A stretch of 64,000 nt of DNA from Microdochium bolleyi (GCA_001566295.1 KQ964254.1:620001-684000), one strand, 5' to 3'; shown: positions 1-13,438, numbered from the stretch's first letter. Numbers and translations are program-made. The notes: generated by a model not told the origin, from the letters alone.

Positions 1-636
1 TCCTTTTGGCGAGGTCTTCACGATGTCTGGGCTCTGTAGGTCGTCTGACAACGAGCTCGGCAGGTCACGGATGTCGGACTGGGCAATGTAGATGTGAGTG
101 AGTGGTCCCTCCTCGGGGTGGCCGACGTTGAATTGGCTCGCCTCGAGGAGCAATCCAAGGGGAGCCTGGAACTGATGAAATTGTGCAGATGCCTCGACTG
201 ATCGAGTTGAAGACGAGGCGACAATGTCTTCGAGCTCGGACGCGTGCCAAGTTGCTTGCCGGCGCAGCTCTTGGAGGAAGATGCTCCACTGCGTGGTCCG
301 CGTCGGGTGACTTGTGAACTCGTACGGCACCAGTATGTCCTCGAACGTGCCAAGGTAGTCAGAGAACGGACTTTGGCCGGAGCTGTTCTCTTTTCTGAAC
401 CACTTCTCCGCAGCTGGAAGACTGTGGGCTTTACGAATAACGAGCGGCGAGGCCGAGTCCCAGATCATGCTCTTCAGGGCTTGGGTCTCCGACGGCGCAT
501 GCACCTCGTTGACGGCAGGGACAGTCTGCTGGCTGTCAGAGCTGACGAAGGTACGACAAGGCCCGCCATTTCGGGCTACCGGTAGGAAGCTGTGTATCGG
601 TACGCGAGAGGCCGGCACCAATTGCCGTAGCATCAT
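1..636 (-). CDS. JmjC/cupin-like domain protein, 5' part (runs off window edge)
   Basis: A frame on the minus strand is open from the ATG pair at 631-636 to base 1 without a stop, giving 212 codons. The N-terminus (MMLRQLVPASRVPIHSFLP...) is rich in Arg and Ser with almost no acidic residues, like a mitochondrial presequence. The following text has the pattern of fungal cupin-like/JmjC proteins: 'SPLVIRKAHSLPAAEKWF' (a gift-of-residue opening segment), 'EDILVPYEFT', 'FHQFQAPLGLLLEASQ' and 'THIYIAQSDIRDLP' just before the expected metal-binding core, which would lie left of base 1. The family is 2-oxoglutarate/Fe(II)-type or non-catalytic cupin; the metal ligands cannot be checked here. It shares a divergent promoter with the CK2 beta gene. 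The frame is long, codon-biased and protein-like, so the gene is well supported; the family call is moderate. Confidence 0.7.
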   Translation of the reverse strand, partial: MMLRQLVPASRVPIHSFLPVARNGGPCRTFVSSDSQQTVPAVNEVHAPSETQALKSMIWDSASPLVIRKAHSLPAAEKWFRKENSSGQSPFSDYLGTFEDILVPYEFTSHPTRTTQWSIFLQELRRQATWHASELEDIVASSSTRSVEASAQFHQFQAPLGLLLEASQFNVGHPEEGPLTHIYIAQSDIRDLPSSLSDDLQSPDIVKTSPKG

Positions 637-1261
637 CCTGGCGAAAGAAGAAGGGTTGCTGCGCATGGTCAGAGAGACCTCAGAAATCATCATTCACATG
701 TGCCGGGGTGGCCCCACTGCAAGTTGGAAGGTGCGACCAAGCAGCCGATGAGGAGTGGCCCGTGCACGACGTCCATCTGAGCCCCGTCTCCAGCAAGCGG
801 GCTGTGAGGGAGGTGAGAAAGGTTGAAGCAGGCATGCGAGTGCTGCAGACAGATCCGACCTCCAACGTCGCCATTGCACCTCCCGTAGCGTCTTGCAAGC
901 ACTGATCCGTGCATTCAGCCCGAGGCCGACCGACAATCTCCAGCCGGACCCTGGCTTGGCTTTGCACACAACTCTCGGCCGACACGAGACCGAGCCCGCC
1001 TCCGCTCGCTCGCCCACGACGTCGAGGCTGCCGCCGTCCTCGCAGACTTCGGTGCCCCTCTTTGGTCGCCCACCTCTTCTTCCACCCCACCGCAGCAAAG
1101 CCGTCGCATCGTGACACCGCGTCCAGTTCCAATTAGCGGCAACATCGCCGTCGCGCTCCCAATCCTCCTCTCGCAAATCCGCGTCCTCAAATCGTGCGCG
1201 GCATCTTGAGACCACAAGCACCTCCCCGTGCTACCGCCCAACCGCAAATCTGGACTCCACA
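637..1261. promoter_or_regulatory. Divergent intergenic promoter (JmjC-like gene / CK2 beta)
   Basis: These 625 bases separate two start codons that point away from each other. The right half (about 900-1260) is strongly C/T-rich on the plus strand, typical of the leader of an ascomycete housekeeping gene. I see no clear TATA box. Short open frames here read through the leader and are not credible genes. Confidence 0.5.
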
Positions 1262-2313
1262 ATGTCGTCCTCCTCGGGGACCCCCGAGTCCTGGATCTCC
1301 TCCTTCTGCTCCCTCCTTGGCCACGAGTACTTTGCCGAGGTGTCAGAAGACTTCATCGAGGATGACTTCAACCTAACGGGGCTCCAGACCCAAGTCGCCA
1401 TGTACAAAGAGGCACTTGAGGTAGGTTTCACAGCAAACAACACGGTTCACCCCACTCTGCTGACAATCTGCATTAGATGATACTCGATGTCGAACCCGAA
1501 GACGACGACGACGAAGAAGAAGAGGAGGAAGAAGATGAGGACGAATCGATCGAGGGCGGCAACGCACCTATGCGCCAGGGCGAAAGGAGAAACCACAGCC
1601 GCATAGCCAGCGATCTCTCTGTGATAGAGTCTTCGGCCGAGATGCTCTACGGCCTCATCCACCAGCGATTCATCTGCTCCCGCGCGGGCATCCAACAGAT
1701 GTCAGAAAAGTACGAGCTCGGCCACTTCGGCGTCTGCCCTCGAAGCCACTGCGAGCAGGCGAGAACTCTGCCCGTAGGCCTGTCTGACATACCTGGCGAG
1801 GAGACCGTGAAGCTCTTCTGCCCGTCCTGCTTGGACGTATACGTCCCGCCCAATAGCAGATTTCAGACCGTGGATGGCGCCTTCTTCGGCCGCACTTTCG
1901 GATCTTTGTTTCTTCTCACTTTCCCCGAATACGATTTGACGAAACGCGGCGCCGACGTGCTGGCTGGTGCCAGAATAACCGAAGACGACCGGGAGTTAAT
2001 GCTGAACGGCATGTACACGTGCAATATCGCACCCGGACTGGGTGCCAACAAGATTTACGAGCCCAGAATCTACGGGTTCCGTGTGTCCGAGATTGCACGG
2101 TCTGGCCCACGCATGCAATGGTTGAGAGAGAAGCCGGACGACATATCAGAGCTTGATGAAGCGCGGCGATTTGTCGAAGAGCAGCCGGACAGCGAAGACG
2201 ACGACGAAAACATGAACTTGAATGGTCGGCCTGTGCGGAAACTGCGGGCGCGGAGGCGGAATGGTCAGGAGGGAAGTCCGATGGAGACGAACGGGGCAAC
2301 TTCCGAGCTTTAG
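1262..2313 (+). CDS. CKB1: Casein kinase 2 regulatory (beta) subunit
   Basis: Exons 1262-1420 and 1477-2313 join in phase 0 across a 56-nt intron (GTAGGT...TTAG) to give 331 residues. The beta subunit dimerises through a zinc ribbon and tethers two CK2 catalytic subunits, tuning substrate choice in nucleus and cytosol. Seen: N-terminal 'SWISSFCSLLGHEYFAEV' and 'EDFIEDDFNLTGL', the acidic loop after 'MILDVEPEDDDD' (about residues 54-77), and the zinc ribbon formed by Cys140, Cys145, Cys168 and Cys171 (CPRSHC...CPSC) with 'LPVGLSDIPGE' between them. The acidic stretch is longer than in animals, and an acidic/basic tail follows (EEQPDSEDDDEN, then KLRARRRNGQ), as usual in fungi. The ATG at 1262 is preceded by a C-rich leader. 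Which fungal paralogue symbol applies (CKB1 or CKB2) is inferred from the CKB1-like acidic insert. Confidence 0.96.
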
Positions 2314-5300
2314 ATGCGTCCATAAGCGCTGACAGATCGTGCCGATATGACTGCGTCGAACATCGTCAGGCGGGGCCTTCGGAGGCTCTCCAAACTCTCT
2401 ACGTTTGTGGGATCACCTTCACCTCGTGGACGCCAACTGAAGGCAATCCATGAGACCTGACTGGATCGCCTCCCCGTCGTAAACACCCTTGGACAGGCCC
2501 CCAGAGCTCCAGATGGCACATCTTAAGGGCTTGTCATTTCATGAAGGTCCTGAGAGCATGAACGGCGTGGAGTTGCGCTCGGAGTGCCCCAGTAACCTGG
2601 CGAGATTTGTGCAATGGAGGCCAATGAAGACTTTAAGATACAGTCGCCAGCCAGCCATGACGCAGCAACTCTGAAGAGAGTCACCTGGTATATATAGAAA
2701 GCCTAAGGCTGCATGGGCAGGATGAGGAGGAGTCGGGCAGAAACCCAACCGTCCTTTTGAAGATAGACAAGTTTGCACACCGCGGTTTTCACGAGGTTGT
2801 GTTCACTATAATGAACAATGTCAAAAATTGGTAAATGATAGCACTTGCAACGTGCGTTCTAATAGTTGTCTGTATCCCTAGATGATGTCTGTGATCGTTG
2901 TCGTCCAAATCACAGTTTATCGTGCCAAAGCCAGGAAGAAATCGATGCATCACGGAACCCTCGATGAACGGGGGCTTCTGCAGAGGACAGACTTGCTGGA
3001 TTCCTCTGCATGAGCCGGGCAGCGGGCTTCAACCGGCCGTCCTCCACACGGGGCAGGTCCTCTTACGTTTGTGATGGACGCGATCCAGCTGCTCGAGCGG
3101 CGCTGTCTCGGGTGAGCAGTCGTTGATAACTAGGGTGTGGGCGCAAAAAGAGGGCAATAACCATAGCGATAGGTGACCTTCTCGTATTCTGATCGCACGG
3201 CGTCGCCACGAGGTCGGGACGAGCACATTAGTCGTCAAATGTCCTGAACAAGCTCGGAGAGTCAACGGCGTCAGTTTGTTGCTAAGACACGTCTCTTCTC
3301 GACCCATCAAGAGGTAGATCGAAAAGAGATGGGGAGATTTTCGGCATTTGTTTGCTTTTCTTTGTATTTCGAAACGGTGATGACAACACTACCTGGGGCA
3401 ATTTTACTGCACTGCTGACTCGCGACAATCAACCTTCTGTCTGGCTGCTATTAGTAGAAACTGAGAAGATGGGCCAGCGGCTGGAGGCCGAATAGACATC
3501 GTGATTGCTTGGGGAAAACAGCGGGCCGTTTACTCATAGGATACTCCGTCTGGCTCATCCCGCTGCGCACGGAACCGTGCCGAGGGCAGCGAGCTTTCGG
3601 TGATCTGGGCGCGGCTATCCCGCTCGCCCTTGTCATGATGTTTTCAAGTGACAATCCCTGCCCCTTTCCCGTCCTTTAGGTCGCTCAGGTCTTCCCGCGT
3701 GGAGAGGATGAATGATAGGCTGCTTTTTTGCCTTTGTCCCCGTCCGGATACCACTTCGATGTTGCACTGCATCGTCGGGGTCGAAGTCACAGCTGAGGCC
3801 GCGGGAAGATACATACACACCTTGCCCACACATTGCCGGTCTATCCCCGGGTTGGCCGATCGTGAAGCAATACATGACTTCGCTGCCTCCCGGTTGGCGA
3901 CACCATAAAGTAAATGATAAGTCAGACTCACGCATCGATTAGCAGCGGTAGATACCGAGAACTGGGACTGAGGTCCAGGGATTCATTGGCGCGTGGATAC
4001 ATATCCAAGGAGGGTGAATAAGGTCTTGCATGGAGCGATGCTTCAGCATGGCGCGCATATCCGGACGGTGCTCGAGTCTGGGGACGTTCAGGGCGAGAGG
4101 CAGGAAAAGTCCTTATGAGTTTCCATCCAGTTTTAACTCACTCAATCGTCCCCCCCGACTTTTCCGAACACTTTTGTTCGCAGTTTGACAAGGTTCCCAT
4201 TTATATCGGACTTTCGATCCAAGATATCCGGTCCCAATCGTAAAAACTCGCCTTTCAAAGATCATTCAATGTCACGTCCTAAGCAGAAACTCCTTTGGTC
4301 CGGATGCAACGACTAGTCTGCCTAGAGAATGCATCGCCCTCGGCACGTTCCAGGACAAAGCCCACCGCTAAGAATAGGCAGCACAGCTGCAGTACTACTG
4401 AGGAACAGCTTCGTTTGATGCCCACGACAGGCTCAGACTGTTCTATGCACTGTTTGGAAAGTCCTTGTCCATATGTCTCGCAATATGCGGGATCATGGCA
4501 ATCAACTCATCAATCCAGGGGGTTGCTGGGCGGGCCACGCGCTGGTTGCACGGCTGGGTTGTGAAAACACACGAACTCTGAAACTCGGAATCTTTGAACT
4601 CCGAGGTTCTATCCCGAGAGGAATCTCTGAACTTATTCACGTGCTCTGGGGAAATGTGCTAATGCTCTTGCCCCTGGCCTCCTTACTTCTCCGTGTGCTG
4701 GGTGTCTGGATTGGCCGAAGATACAAATGTCACTTTCTGCGGGCTGATCACCGGACCGGGCCTTGGGGCCTTTCCTTGGTTGACAACAGACAAGCGGAGC
4801 TTGTATTGAACAGGCTGCCCAACTCCGCCTTGTGACTCAGGGTGACTGAATGACGGAGTGAGGGTCGAGTCGACCATGCATGCAGGCTGACATTTCTTGT
4901 CATCATACTATATGCAATGCAATGTCTGACCATTGAAGTTGTGTCGTACGGAACGAGATGGAATGCCAATTCCTGCTGGAAAGGGCCGAGAAGGCCCAGT
5001 CAGCCGCGCCTCGTCTTCGTTCCCAAGCTGATTGAAGGCCAGACGGTTTACTACTGTAGGTGAAGGCCACGGATCAACACTCATGATGAATCATAATGGG
5101 GGATCATGATGCGGACCAATCATGTCCTCTCAGGCACTTGCTCGTTGGAATAAAGTGTGCCAAGGGAGAGTTTGGCTTTAGGTTGCATTGCCCACACGGT
5201 CCTTTCGGTCGCCTCTGGAATGAGGCAGTATGCATAGCGCCGACTGCTGGTGCAGGCCACAGCCTTTTCCCCAAACAACGTCGGCAGTCGTCCAGAGCCG

Positions 5301-7279
5301 TCAGGTGAGAGTGGATCGCAGTTTGTTGTTTTTCTGAGACTGGTTTCGACCATGAACCAGCCGGACCCTTCGCAGCGTTCCGTGCTCCGTGTGCGTGGAA
5401 CCGTCCCCTGCAAACTCCGCCCGCCACACCCGCTTTTCCCTTGCGCTGCCCACCGTCGGGACCAACTACTCGTAGACCCCTAATCTTATTGCTGCAGGTG
5501 TCGTATCCACGGGGTATTCAGGATAAGCTGCTGAGATATCCACCCTGGGCCAGGGTGCTCAAGTGCACAGCACGTGTTTGTCTCTGTGCTTGTTGCCGCT
5601 GTGCCTGCCGCTGCAGCCTGCACGACATTGATATGCTCAGCCAGTATGTATTGGGTTGATTGTCGTCGACGACTCTCGGCGAGGGCGGTTCGGCGAGGAT
5701 GACTCGCCTGCAATGTCGACGTCGTCACTGTGCAGTGCATCTTGCCAGACTGAAGAGGAGTGGAAGAGGCGCTCCGGTGCCCAGGGGCGTGGGCCAGGTT
5801 CTGCCTACGCTTAGGTACGCGTAGGGTACCTAATGCCGCACGGCGACGGAGCCACGGGGAGAGCGGACTTAAGAGTCTTGGCACTCAATCTGCCTCGTCT
5901 CGTGCGCGTATGTTCTCCGTATCTCGTAGTACTGACATGCTCGTGCTTTTGAGTCATGGCCTCTTGCATCCTGCCTGCCGTGATTCCCACGCAGCACGGC
6001 CGGCGCCGTTGGCAGGTTGCTTAAGCTTAACGCAATGCTCGGCCAAGTCAAGGCTCGTGAGACGTCATGCCGGCGTGGCTTGCTTGACGTGGACGGGGCC
6101 TGCCAGATTAGTCCACTTCGGAGTCCCGCCCAGCTGGGGTGACGAGGCGGCGCAACGCCGAAAGGCCTGTTGTCCGGACATCTGCCGGAGCGGGAGCACA
6201 CCCAGCACACGTAAAAATGAGATTCGTTCTTCTTCTGGACCGCTAAGATCCCCCGTGCGGAGTAAGCGCGGCTTATGTAGATTGTCTCTTGCTCGGTGCC
6301 GCACAAGAACCAGGGACCAGGTCACAAAGCGCGCCCTTGGGCTGCTGTGCATGAGGCAGACGACATGCCTCACACAAGCCTTGGAGCAGTCAGTAGGTAG
6401 GGGTGCCTGTGCATGATGTCAAAGACGTCGTGGCTGACCCGATGGTGTTTCGTGACACGACATGAGCGCTGCAATCCGGGGGAGCTCAGGATCCCGACGA
6501 GGCCGTGCCGCGTACCTCTCTTCACGCACCTTTACCGTCTGGACGGCTGTCGATCGCGGTGGGAGGGGATGTCCACAGCGCAGGAGCTTGACTCTCGCCG
6601 GAGAGTCAGCACCTCGTTCAAGGGCGGCGTGCGTGGAGTCAGGTCAGGGAAGGAGCGGGGCGTATGCAGTGCTCAAATTCAAATGTGATGTCCACATCCC
6701 GGGCGCTTGGCACCTCGCACTCCCCTGCCGGCGGGTCCTGCTTGATAATCTTCTTTGATCGCCCGCGGGCGCCCTGCCTATTCATGTCCGAGACCTGCGA
6801 TGCCGCACTCCATCTCATCGCCCGCGTCCCGCGACTTTGGTCCGGTCCTTTGTCCGCCACCCGTCACACCCCCTGTGGCCTCGTTGCCGCTCCGCTCTCG
6901 TCGCTGTCTTTCCCCCGCGACCACCGGCCGTCCTTCTTCCCTTTTTATACTTCCAGAGTCCCCCCGACCCAAGTGCCTGGTGTCTCCCAAGGTCCTCTCG
7001 GCCATCCACTCCTTCTTACACCTCGCCCGGCTCTCCACGGCAACCGACGCCACAATTCCACTGTAGCTGCCAGACTCACCACAAACACGGCACTGCCCGC
7101 AGATCACCACCCCCTTTGCATCGATAATTCCGAATCTGGTCAGCATCGGTCTCGCTCTTGGTGCATCCTGGGCTCGTGCAACGTCCCAGCTTAGACCCAA
7201 TCACCATCACCAGCGCGCGGCCGCACAGCCAATCACGACGCAACAATCCGGAGCAACCGACGGCGAGTCCTCGACCATA
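2314..7279. other. 5-kb intergenic region upstream of ABC transporter 1
   Basis: No frame here has protein-like composition or a recognisable motif. Short open frames occur on both strands and overlap each other. About 5,800-5,840 carries 'ggtacgcgtagggtacctaa', a small inverted arrangement of GGTAC with an ACGCGT core. From about 6,750 the plus strand becomes C/T-rich; a TATA-like 'tttttatactt' lies near 6,940, and a CCAAT element ('cagccaatcacg') lies close upstream of the start codon at 7,280. The interval from 6,960 to 7,279 contains no ATG, as expected for the transporter leader. Confidence 0.5.
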
Positions 7280-10200
7280 ATGGCGGATCACCGTGATCCG
7301 GAGAAGGCCCAGGAGGGCATTTCAGCACCAGCTGACTCCGCCCAGATTGCTGCCGAGCACAAGCAGATCTCCGACAAGGCACCCATCGAGCCTCCGTCCA
7401 GCTCGTCCGGCTCCGACGCCACCATTTCTCCAGAGGAGGAGCGCGAGAGGGCAAGAAAGGCCAACCCCAACGGCTTCGCAAATGCTCAGGGTGGTGTCAA
7501 CATTGATCGCGCAACCGCCGATTTTGCCGAGCTTCAGCGCTCAATTTCGGGTCACTCTCGCATCAGCCGCATCCAGAGCCGCCAGAGTCAGAGGGGCGGC
7601 GCCGATGTCGAAAAGGTCAAGTCCAGCCGGACCGGTGGAGAAGAGTCGGACAGCACCGAGGAGCTCTTCGACCTCGAGGCTACGCTCCGTGGCGGCCTGG
7701 CTGCCGAGCAGGAAGCGGGCATCAAGCCCAAGCACATTGGCGTCTACTGGAACGACCTCACGGTCAAGGGCATGGGTGGCTTCTCCAACTATGTGCAGAC
7801 CTTCCCTGACGCATTCAAGAATTTCTTTGACATCTGGTCGCCCCTGAGGAACCTGGTCGGCAAAGGGCCGGCCTTCACCGAGGCCACTCTCCTCGACAAC
7901 TTCAAGGGTGTTGTCAAACCCGGCGAGATGGTGCTCGTTCTGGGCCGCCCCGGTTCGGGCTGCACGACCTTCCTCAAGAATATTGCCAACCAGCGGGCCG
8001 GGTACACGGGCGTTTCTGGCGAGGTTCTGTACGGCCCATGGACCGCGGATGAGTTCAAGCAATACCGTGGTGAGGCTGTGTACAACCAGGAGGACGACAT
8101 TCATCACTCGACGCTCAGTGTCGGACAGACTCTTGGTTTCGCCCTGGATGTCAAGGTGCCCAACAAACTGCCCGCTGGTACCACCAAGGGCCAGTTCAAG
8201 GAGGATGTCATCTCAATGCTGCTCAAGATGTTCAACATTGAGCACACGCGCAACACTGTAGTTGGAGATGCCATCGTCCGTGGCGTCTCTGGTGGCGAGC
8301 GCAAGCGTGTCTCCATCGCCGAGATGATGATCACCAACGCATGTATCCTGTCCTGGGACAACAGCACTCGCGGTCTGGACGCCAGTACCGCGCTCGACTT
8401 TGCCAAGTCTCTTCGCATCCAGACAAACCTGTACCAGACGTCGACCTTTGTCTCTCTGTACCAGGCCTCCGAGAACATTTATAAGCAGTTCGACAAGGTC
8501 CTCGTCATCGACTCTGGCAAGCAGGTCTACTTTGGGCCTGCCTCCGAGGCCCGCGCGTACTTTGAGGGCCTTGGATTCCTGCCTCGACCTCGTCAAACAA
8601 CCCCGGATTATGTTACTGGGTGTACGGATGAGTTCGAGCGTGATTATGCCGACGGCTACTCTCCCGAGAACGCACCTCACAGTGCAGAGACCCTCGCCGA
8701 GGCCTTCGACAAGTCCACTGTCGCTGCTCGTCTCCGCGAGGAGATGGCCGAGTACAAGACGCAGCTCGAGCATGAGTCTAGCAAGCACGATGACTTCCAA
8801 ACGGCTGTCAGGGAGAGCAAGCGGGGCGGGGCTAAGCACTCCGTCTACGGCGTTGGTTTCCATCTCCAGGTCTGGGCTATCATGAAGCGCCAGTTCGTCC
8901 TCAAGATGCAGGACAAGCTCAGTCTCTTCCTCTCGTGGCTCCGTGCCATTGTTATCGCCATCGTTCTCGGTACCCTCTATCTCAACCTCGGTCAGACATC
9001 AGCCAGTGCCTTCAGCAAGGGCGGTCTTCTCTTCATCAGTCTCTTGTTCAACGCCTTCCAAGCCTTCTCTGAACTTGGCTCGACGATGACCGGCCGTCCC
9101 ATCGTTAACAAGCACAAGGCATATGCTTTCCATCGACCGTCCGCGCTGTGGATTGCTCAGATCTTTGTTGATACGGCTTTCTCGGCGGTGCAGATCATGG
9201 TGTTCTCGATTATCGTCTACTTCATGACCAATTTGACGAGAACTGCCGGCGCATTCTTTACGTACTACCTTCTGATCTTGGTTGGCAACATTGCCATGAC
9301 TCTCTTCTTCCGCATCATTGGATGTGTTAGTCCTGACTTCGACTATGCCATCAAGTTTGCTGTTGTCTCCATCACGCTGCTGATCTTGACTTCGGGCTAC
9401 CTGATCCAGTACCAAAACCAGCAGGTGTGGCTGCGCTGGATATTCTGGATCAACCCCTTGGGACTGGCATTCGCGGCCCTGATGGCCAACGAGTTCGGAA
9501 GGAGCACCTTGACATGTTCGTCCGAGTCTCTGGTTCCCACTGGCCCGGGTTACGACAACGTCAACAACCAGGTCTGCACCCTCGCTGGATCGACGCCAGG
9601 CACTCTCGAAATCGACGGCGGTGCCTATATCACTCAAGCCTTTCAATATGCTCCCCAGGACCTATGGCGCAACTTCGGCATCATCATGGCCATCATCGTC
9701 TTCTTCCTTGCCATGAACGTCCTTCTGGGTGAGTTTGTCAAGTTTGGAGCTGGCGGCAGCACCTTCCGCACGTACGCCAAGCCTACCGAGGAGCTCGAGA
9801 AACTCAACGCAGACCTCCAGAGCTCGCGACTCCAGCGCCAGAAGTCGAGACGCGAGGGCAAAGACGAAACTTCTAGCATCAACTCTGTCAGCGTCCTCAC
9901 ATGGGAAGACCTCAACTACGATGTACCTGTTCCCGGCGGTACTCGCCGTCTACTCAACAGTGTCTACGGCTATTGCAAGCCAGGTCAGCTTACTGCCCTC
10001 ATGGGTGCTTCCGGTGCTGGCAAGACAACTCTCCTGGACGTCCTGGCGGCTCGCAAGAATATCGGTGTCATCGCCGGTGATATCCTGGTTGATGGCGTGA
10101 AGCCGGGCAAGGAGTTCCAGCGATCCACCTCGTATGCGGAACAGCAAGATTTGCACGACCCGACCCAGACTGTCCGCGAGGCTCTGCGCTTTTCTGCTGA

Positions 10201-11843
10201 TCTAAGACAACCCATGACGACGTCTCAGGAGGAGAAGTATGCCTACGTCGAAGAAATCATCGCCCTGCTCGAGATGGAGGACATTGCTGATGCCATCATC
10301 GGATACCCTGAGTTCGGCCTGGTCGTCGAGCAGCGCAAGCGCTTGACAATTGGCGTGGAGCTCGCCGCTAAGCCTGAGCTGCTGCTGTTCTTGGATGAGC
10401 CCACTTCTGGTCTTGACAGCCAGAGTGCCTTCAACATTGTTCGTTTCCTCAAGAAGCTCGCTGGCGCCGGCCAGGCCATCCTCTGCACCATTCACCAGCC
10501 CAACGCTGCTCTCTTCGAGAACTTCGACCGCCTGCTTCTGCTCCAGCGGGGCGGCCAGTGTGTCTACTTTGGCGACATCGGCACCGACGCGCACGTTCTC
10601 CGCGACTATCTTGCGCGTCACGGTGCTGTTGCGGGCGAGTCTGAGAACATTGCAGAGTTCATGCTTGAGGCCATTGGTGCCGGTAGTCGTCCACGCTACG
10701 GCGACCGGGACTGGGCCGACATCTGGGCCGACAGCCCTGAGCTTGCCAACGTCAAGGATACGATCTCTCAGCTCAAGGAACAACGCATGGCTGCCGCCAC
10801 GGAGATCGATCCGGCCCTGCAGCGCGAGTTTGCGTCGCCCAAGTCCCATCAGCTGAAGACTGTCATGCGCCGCATGAACGTGTCTCTCTGGCGCTCCCCC
10901 AACTATCTCTTCACTCGCGTCTTTAACCACGTTATCATCGCCCTCTTCACCGGTCTAACCTACCTGCAGCTCGACAACTCTAGGGCCTCGCTGCAGAACA
11001 AGGTCTTCGTCATGTTCCAGATCACCGTATTGCCTGCTCTTGTCATGTCGCAGGCTGAGGTTATGTGGATCATCAAGCGAGCCATCTTCTTCCGCGAGCA
11101 ATCGAGCAAGATGTACAGCACCTTCACCTTTACCACCACCATGATTGTTGCCGAGATTCCGTACTCTATCCTCTGCGCTGTCATCTTCTTCTTGCCTATC
11201 TACTACATGCCCGGCTTCCAGTATGAAAGCTCGAGAGCTGGTCTGCAGTTCTTCTTTATGCTGCTGACCGAGCTGTTTTCCATCACCCTCGGCCAGGTTC
11301 TCGCCGCCATCTCTCCCTCGGCCTTCATTGCTTGCCAGTACGACCCGTTCATCGTCATCACCTTCGCCTTGTTCTGTGGTGTGACCATTCCCTACCCGCA
11401 AATGCCTGGCTTCTGGAAGGCGTGGCTGTACCAGCTGGACCCTTTCACGCGCCTCATTGGTGGCACCGTCACGACAGCCCTCGAAGGCGTCGAGGTCGTC
11501 TGCAAGTCCAGTGAGCTTCAACGCTTCAATGCTCCAGGTGGATCTTCCTGCGGGGAGTACATGGCACCGTATTTCAAGTCTGGAGGCCTGGGCTACATTG
11601 CCAACAACGCCACCAGTGCTTGCGAATTCTGTGCCTACAAGGTCGGCAACCAGTTCTACGAGCCTCTTGGCTTCCACTTTGACAACCGCTGGAGAGACCT
11701 GGGCATCTATGCCGCATTCATCTTCAGCAACATAGTCATCCTCTTCTTGGCTGTAAGTACTGCCTCATCACCGGTAAAGTTGTTGTATTTGATGCTAACT
11801 CGTGTTTCTCCAGGGCCGCTTCTTGAACTTCAACCGTCGCTAA
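7280..11843 (+). CDS. PDR-type (ABCG) full-size ABC transporter 1
   Basis: Exon 1 is 7280-11752 and exon 2 is 11814-11843; the 61-nt intron (GTAAGT, branch GCTAAC, CAG) is phase 0, giving 1500 residues ending in FLNFNRR. Order is NBD1-TMD1-NBD2-TMD2, the reverse topology of pleiotropic drug resistance pumps in the plasma membrane. NBD1 has the fungal degenerate Walker A (GRPGSGCTT, about residue 222, Cys for Lys), signature VSGGERKR (about 335) and Walker B ending SWDNSTRG. NBD2 has canonical GASGAGKTT (about 909), degenerate signature VEQRKRLTIG (about 1014) and LFLDEPTSGLDSQ. Such pumps export xenobiotics, azoles or metabolites; substrate cannot be read from sequence. Unspliced, the frame would continue past the intron into 3' sequence to about 12,106, so the intron is needed for the normal C-terminus. 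The ATG is the first in a long ATG-free leader. Confidence 0.96.
11753..11813 (+). other. 3'-terminal intron of ABC transporter 1
   Basis: It begins GTAAGTAC, has a GCTAAC branch site about 20 nt before the end, and finishes TCTCCAG. It leaves only nine residues and the stop on the last exon. Confidence 0.9.
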
Positions 11844-12540
11844 AGCACTGCTCTAGGTGTTGCCACGTTTCATTGCTTCTCACGAGCGTGCGAGGATGTT
11901 GTCCCACGCAGCCTATGTGCTATGATTCAGCGGTCTCGAATCCCGCAACCACATCGGATCTGGGGTTATCGACCAGCATGTTGGTTCCACATGTCTTGAT
12001 TTTTATGTTTGGCATTTCCACAATAGAGCACAAAAGCCTACCACTAGACTATTTTCTTCGCACCACTCTTCTTGTCAGGAACCCACTCTCTACATATTCC
12101 TTTTAATGGTTCACAACACTACTATGTAGCATGTTGTTGCAGCACTCTAGCGCTCGTAAGATAATAACATAGACACTGGTTCTGACTTCATGGCAAAGAC
12201 CGCCCCCCATAGCTGGGGCATGGCCTGCAGGGTGACGGTGAATAGTGAAGTCCTGAGCAATATTGCACGCGCACGGAGGAACGCGTCCGCGGGCGCCTAG
12301 ATAAGCATCATTGTGGTCGACTGCTGGCCATAGACGTGGTGCTGACCGTAAGGAGTGACCGACCTGCGGCCAGGGGCACGTCCGTGGTGGATACACTGCT
12401 GAGGGTCACTCCCGGCTGGCCCGAAGGGAATCATGGTGCTTGCTGACGTCCTGCGTCCTGTGGTCCTAGAGGATGAGTATCGATAACGTGAGCCTTACGA
12501 GGTTGTTGCTGCTGTGCTGCATTTGTACCTGACAAGGGTT

Positions 12541-12563
12541 TGTCGTCGTCGTCGTCGTCGTCG
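12541..12563. repeat. (GTC)n trinucleotide microsatellite
   Basis: About seven tandem copies of GTC, not in a credible coding frame. Confidence 0.85.
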
Positions 12564-13438
12564 AGAACAAGCTGGCCGGCCGGGGTTGCACTCCCTGCTC
12601 CCGGCGGTTGCACCCGCTGCACTCCCGCGGCCGCATGCAGGTCCACCACGGTCGATCCCGTGGCCTTCGCAGCAGTGACTGCTTCTCCTCACTTTTCTGC
12701 GCTGTCCGGAAGGCTGACTGCGCGCATTTCATACCGACAGCGATCATAATACTGTCAGATCGTTCGGCAGACTGCCACGTTGCCAACACCTGCCCAAGAC
12801 ACGGACGGACGGGGCCGCTGTCAGCCATGCCGACCGGGCAGCCGAGCACTCAAGTCTCGACGGTCACGCCATTGGAACCAGGTTCGGCGTGCAAGTCAGG
12901 TACGAATGCTACATCGGCATATTTCCTCTATACAGGACGAGCCCACTGGCAGCCAATGGCAGCAGTCGCTCGTGGTGAGTGACGGGCTTGGCTGCGGGAG
13001 CAGGGGTCCAAGGTGAAAGACCCCTGATCCGGTCGGCGCCGCCGTGTTGCAACGTTGCTACAAGGGATTCAATATTCCCTTTTAACATACGCTTCCTACG
13101 TAGCCTAGGTCACGAGCAAAAATGACCCGATGAACTGTAGACGCATATACATGGCATCAGCAATGTAGTGGTAGAGATGGGGTTACTCAGCTTTGGATGC
13201 CAAGCATCGGGAGCTCGGTGGGCGATCTTGCAGCAAGCCGGGGATGTGACGGGGTGTAACAACGACGACAAGGAGAAACATACCGAAGAAACTAGGAACT
13301 TGGATCATGCTAACGATAGAACGGTCCAAAATGGCTGGCTGCTTTGAACAGTCTCGAGATTGTGGTGCTCACTGGCGAGAGACGACGGAAGTATGTAGTG
13401 CTCCCAACATCAGAGCAAAGACGCTCATGAGTCCCGAG

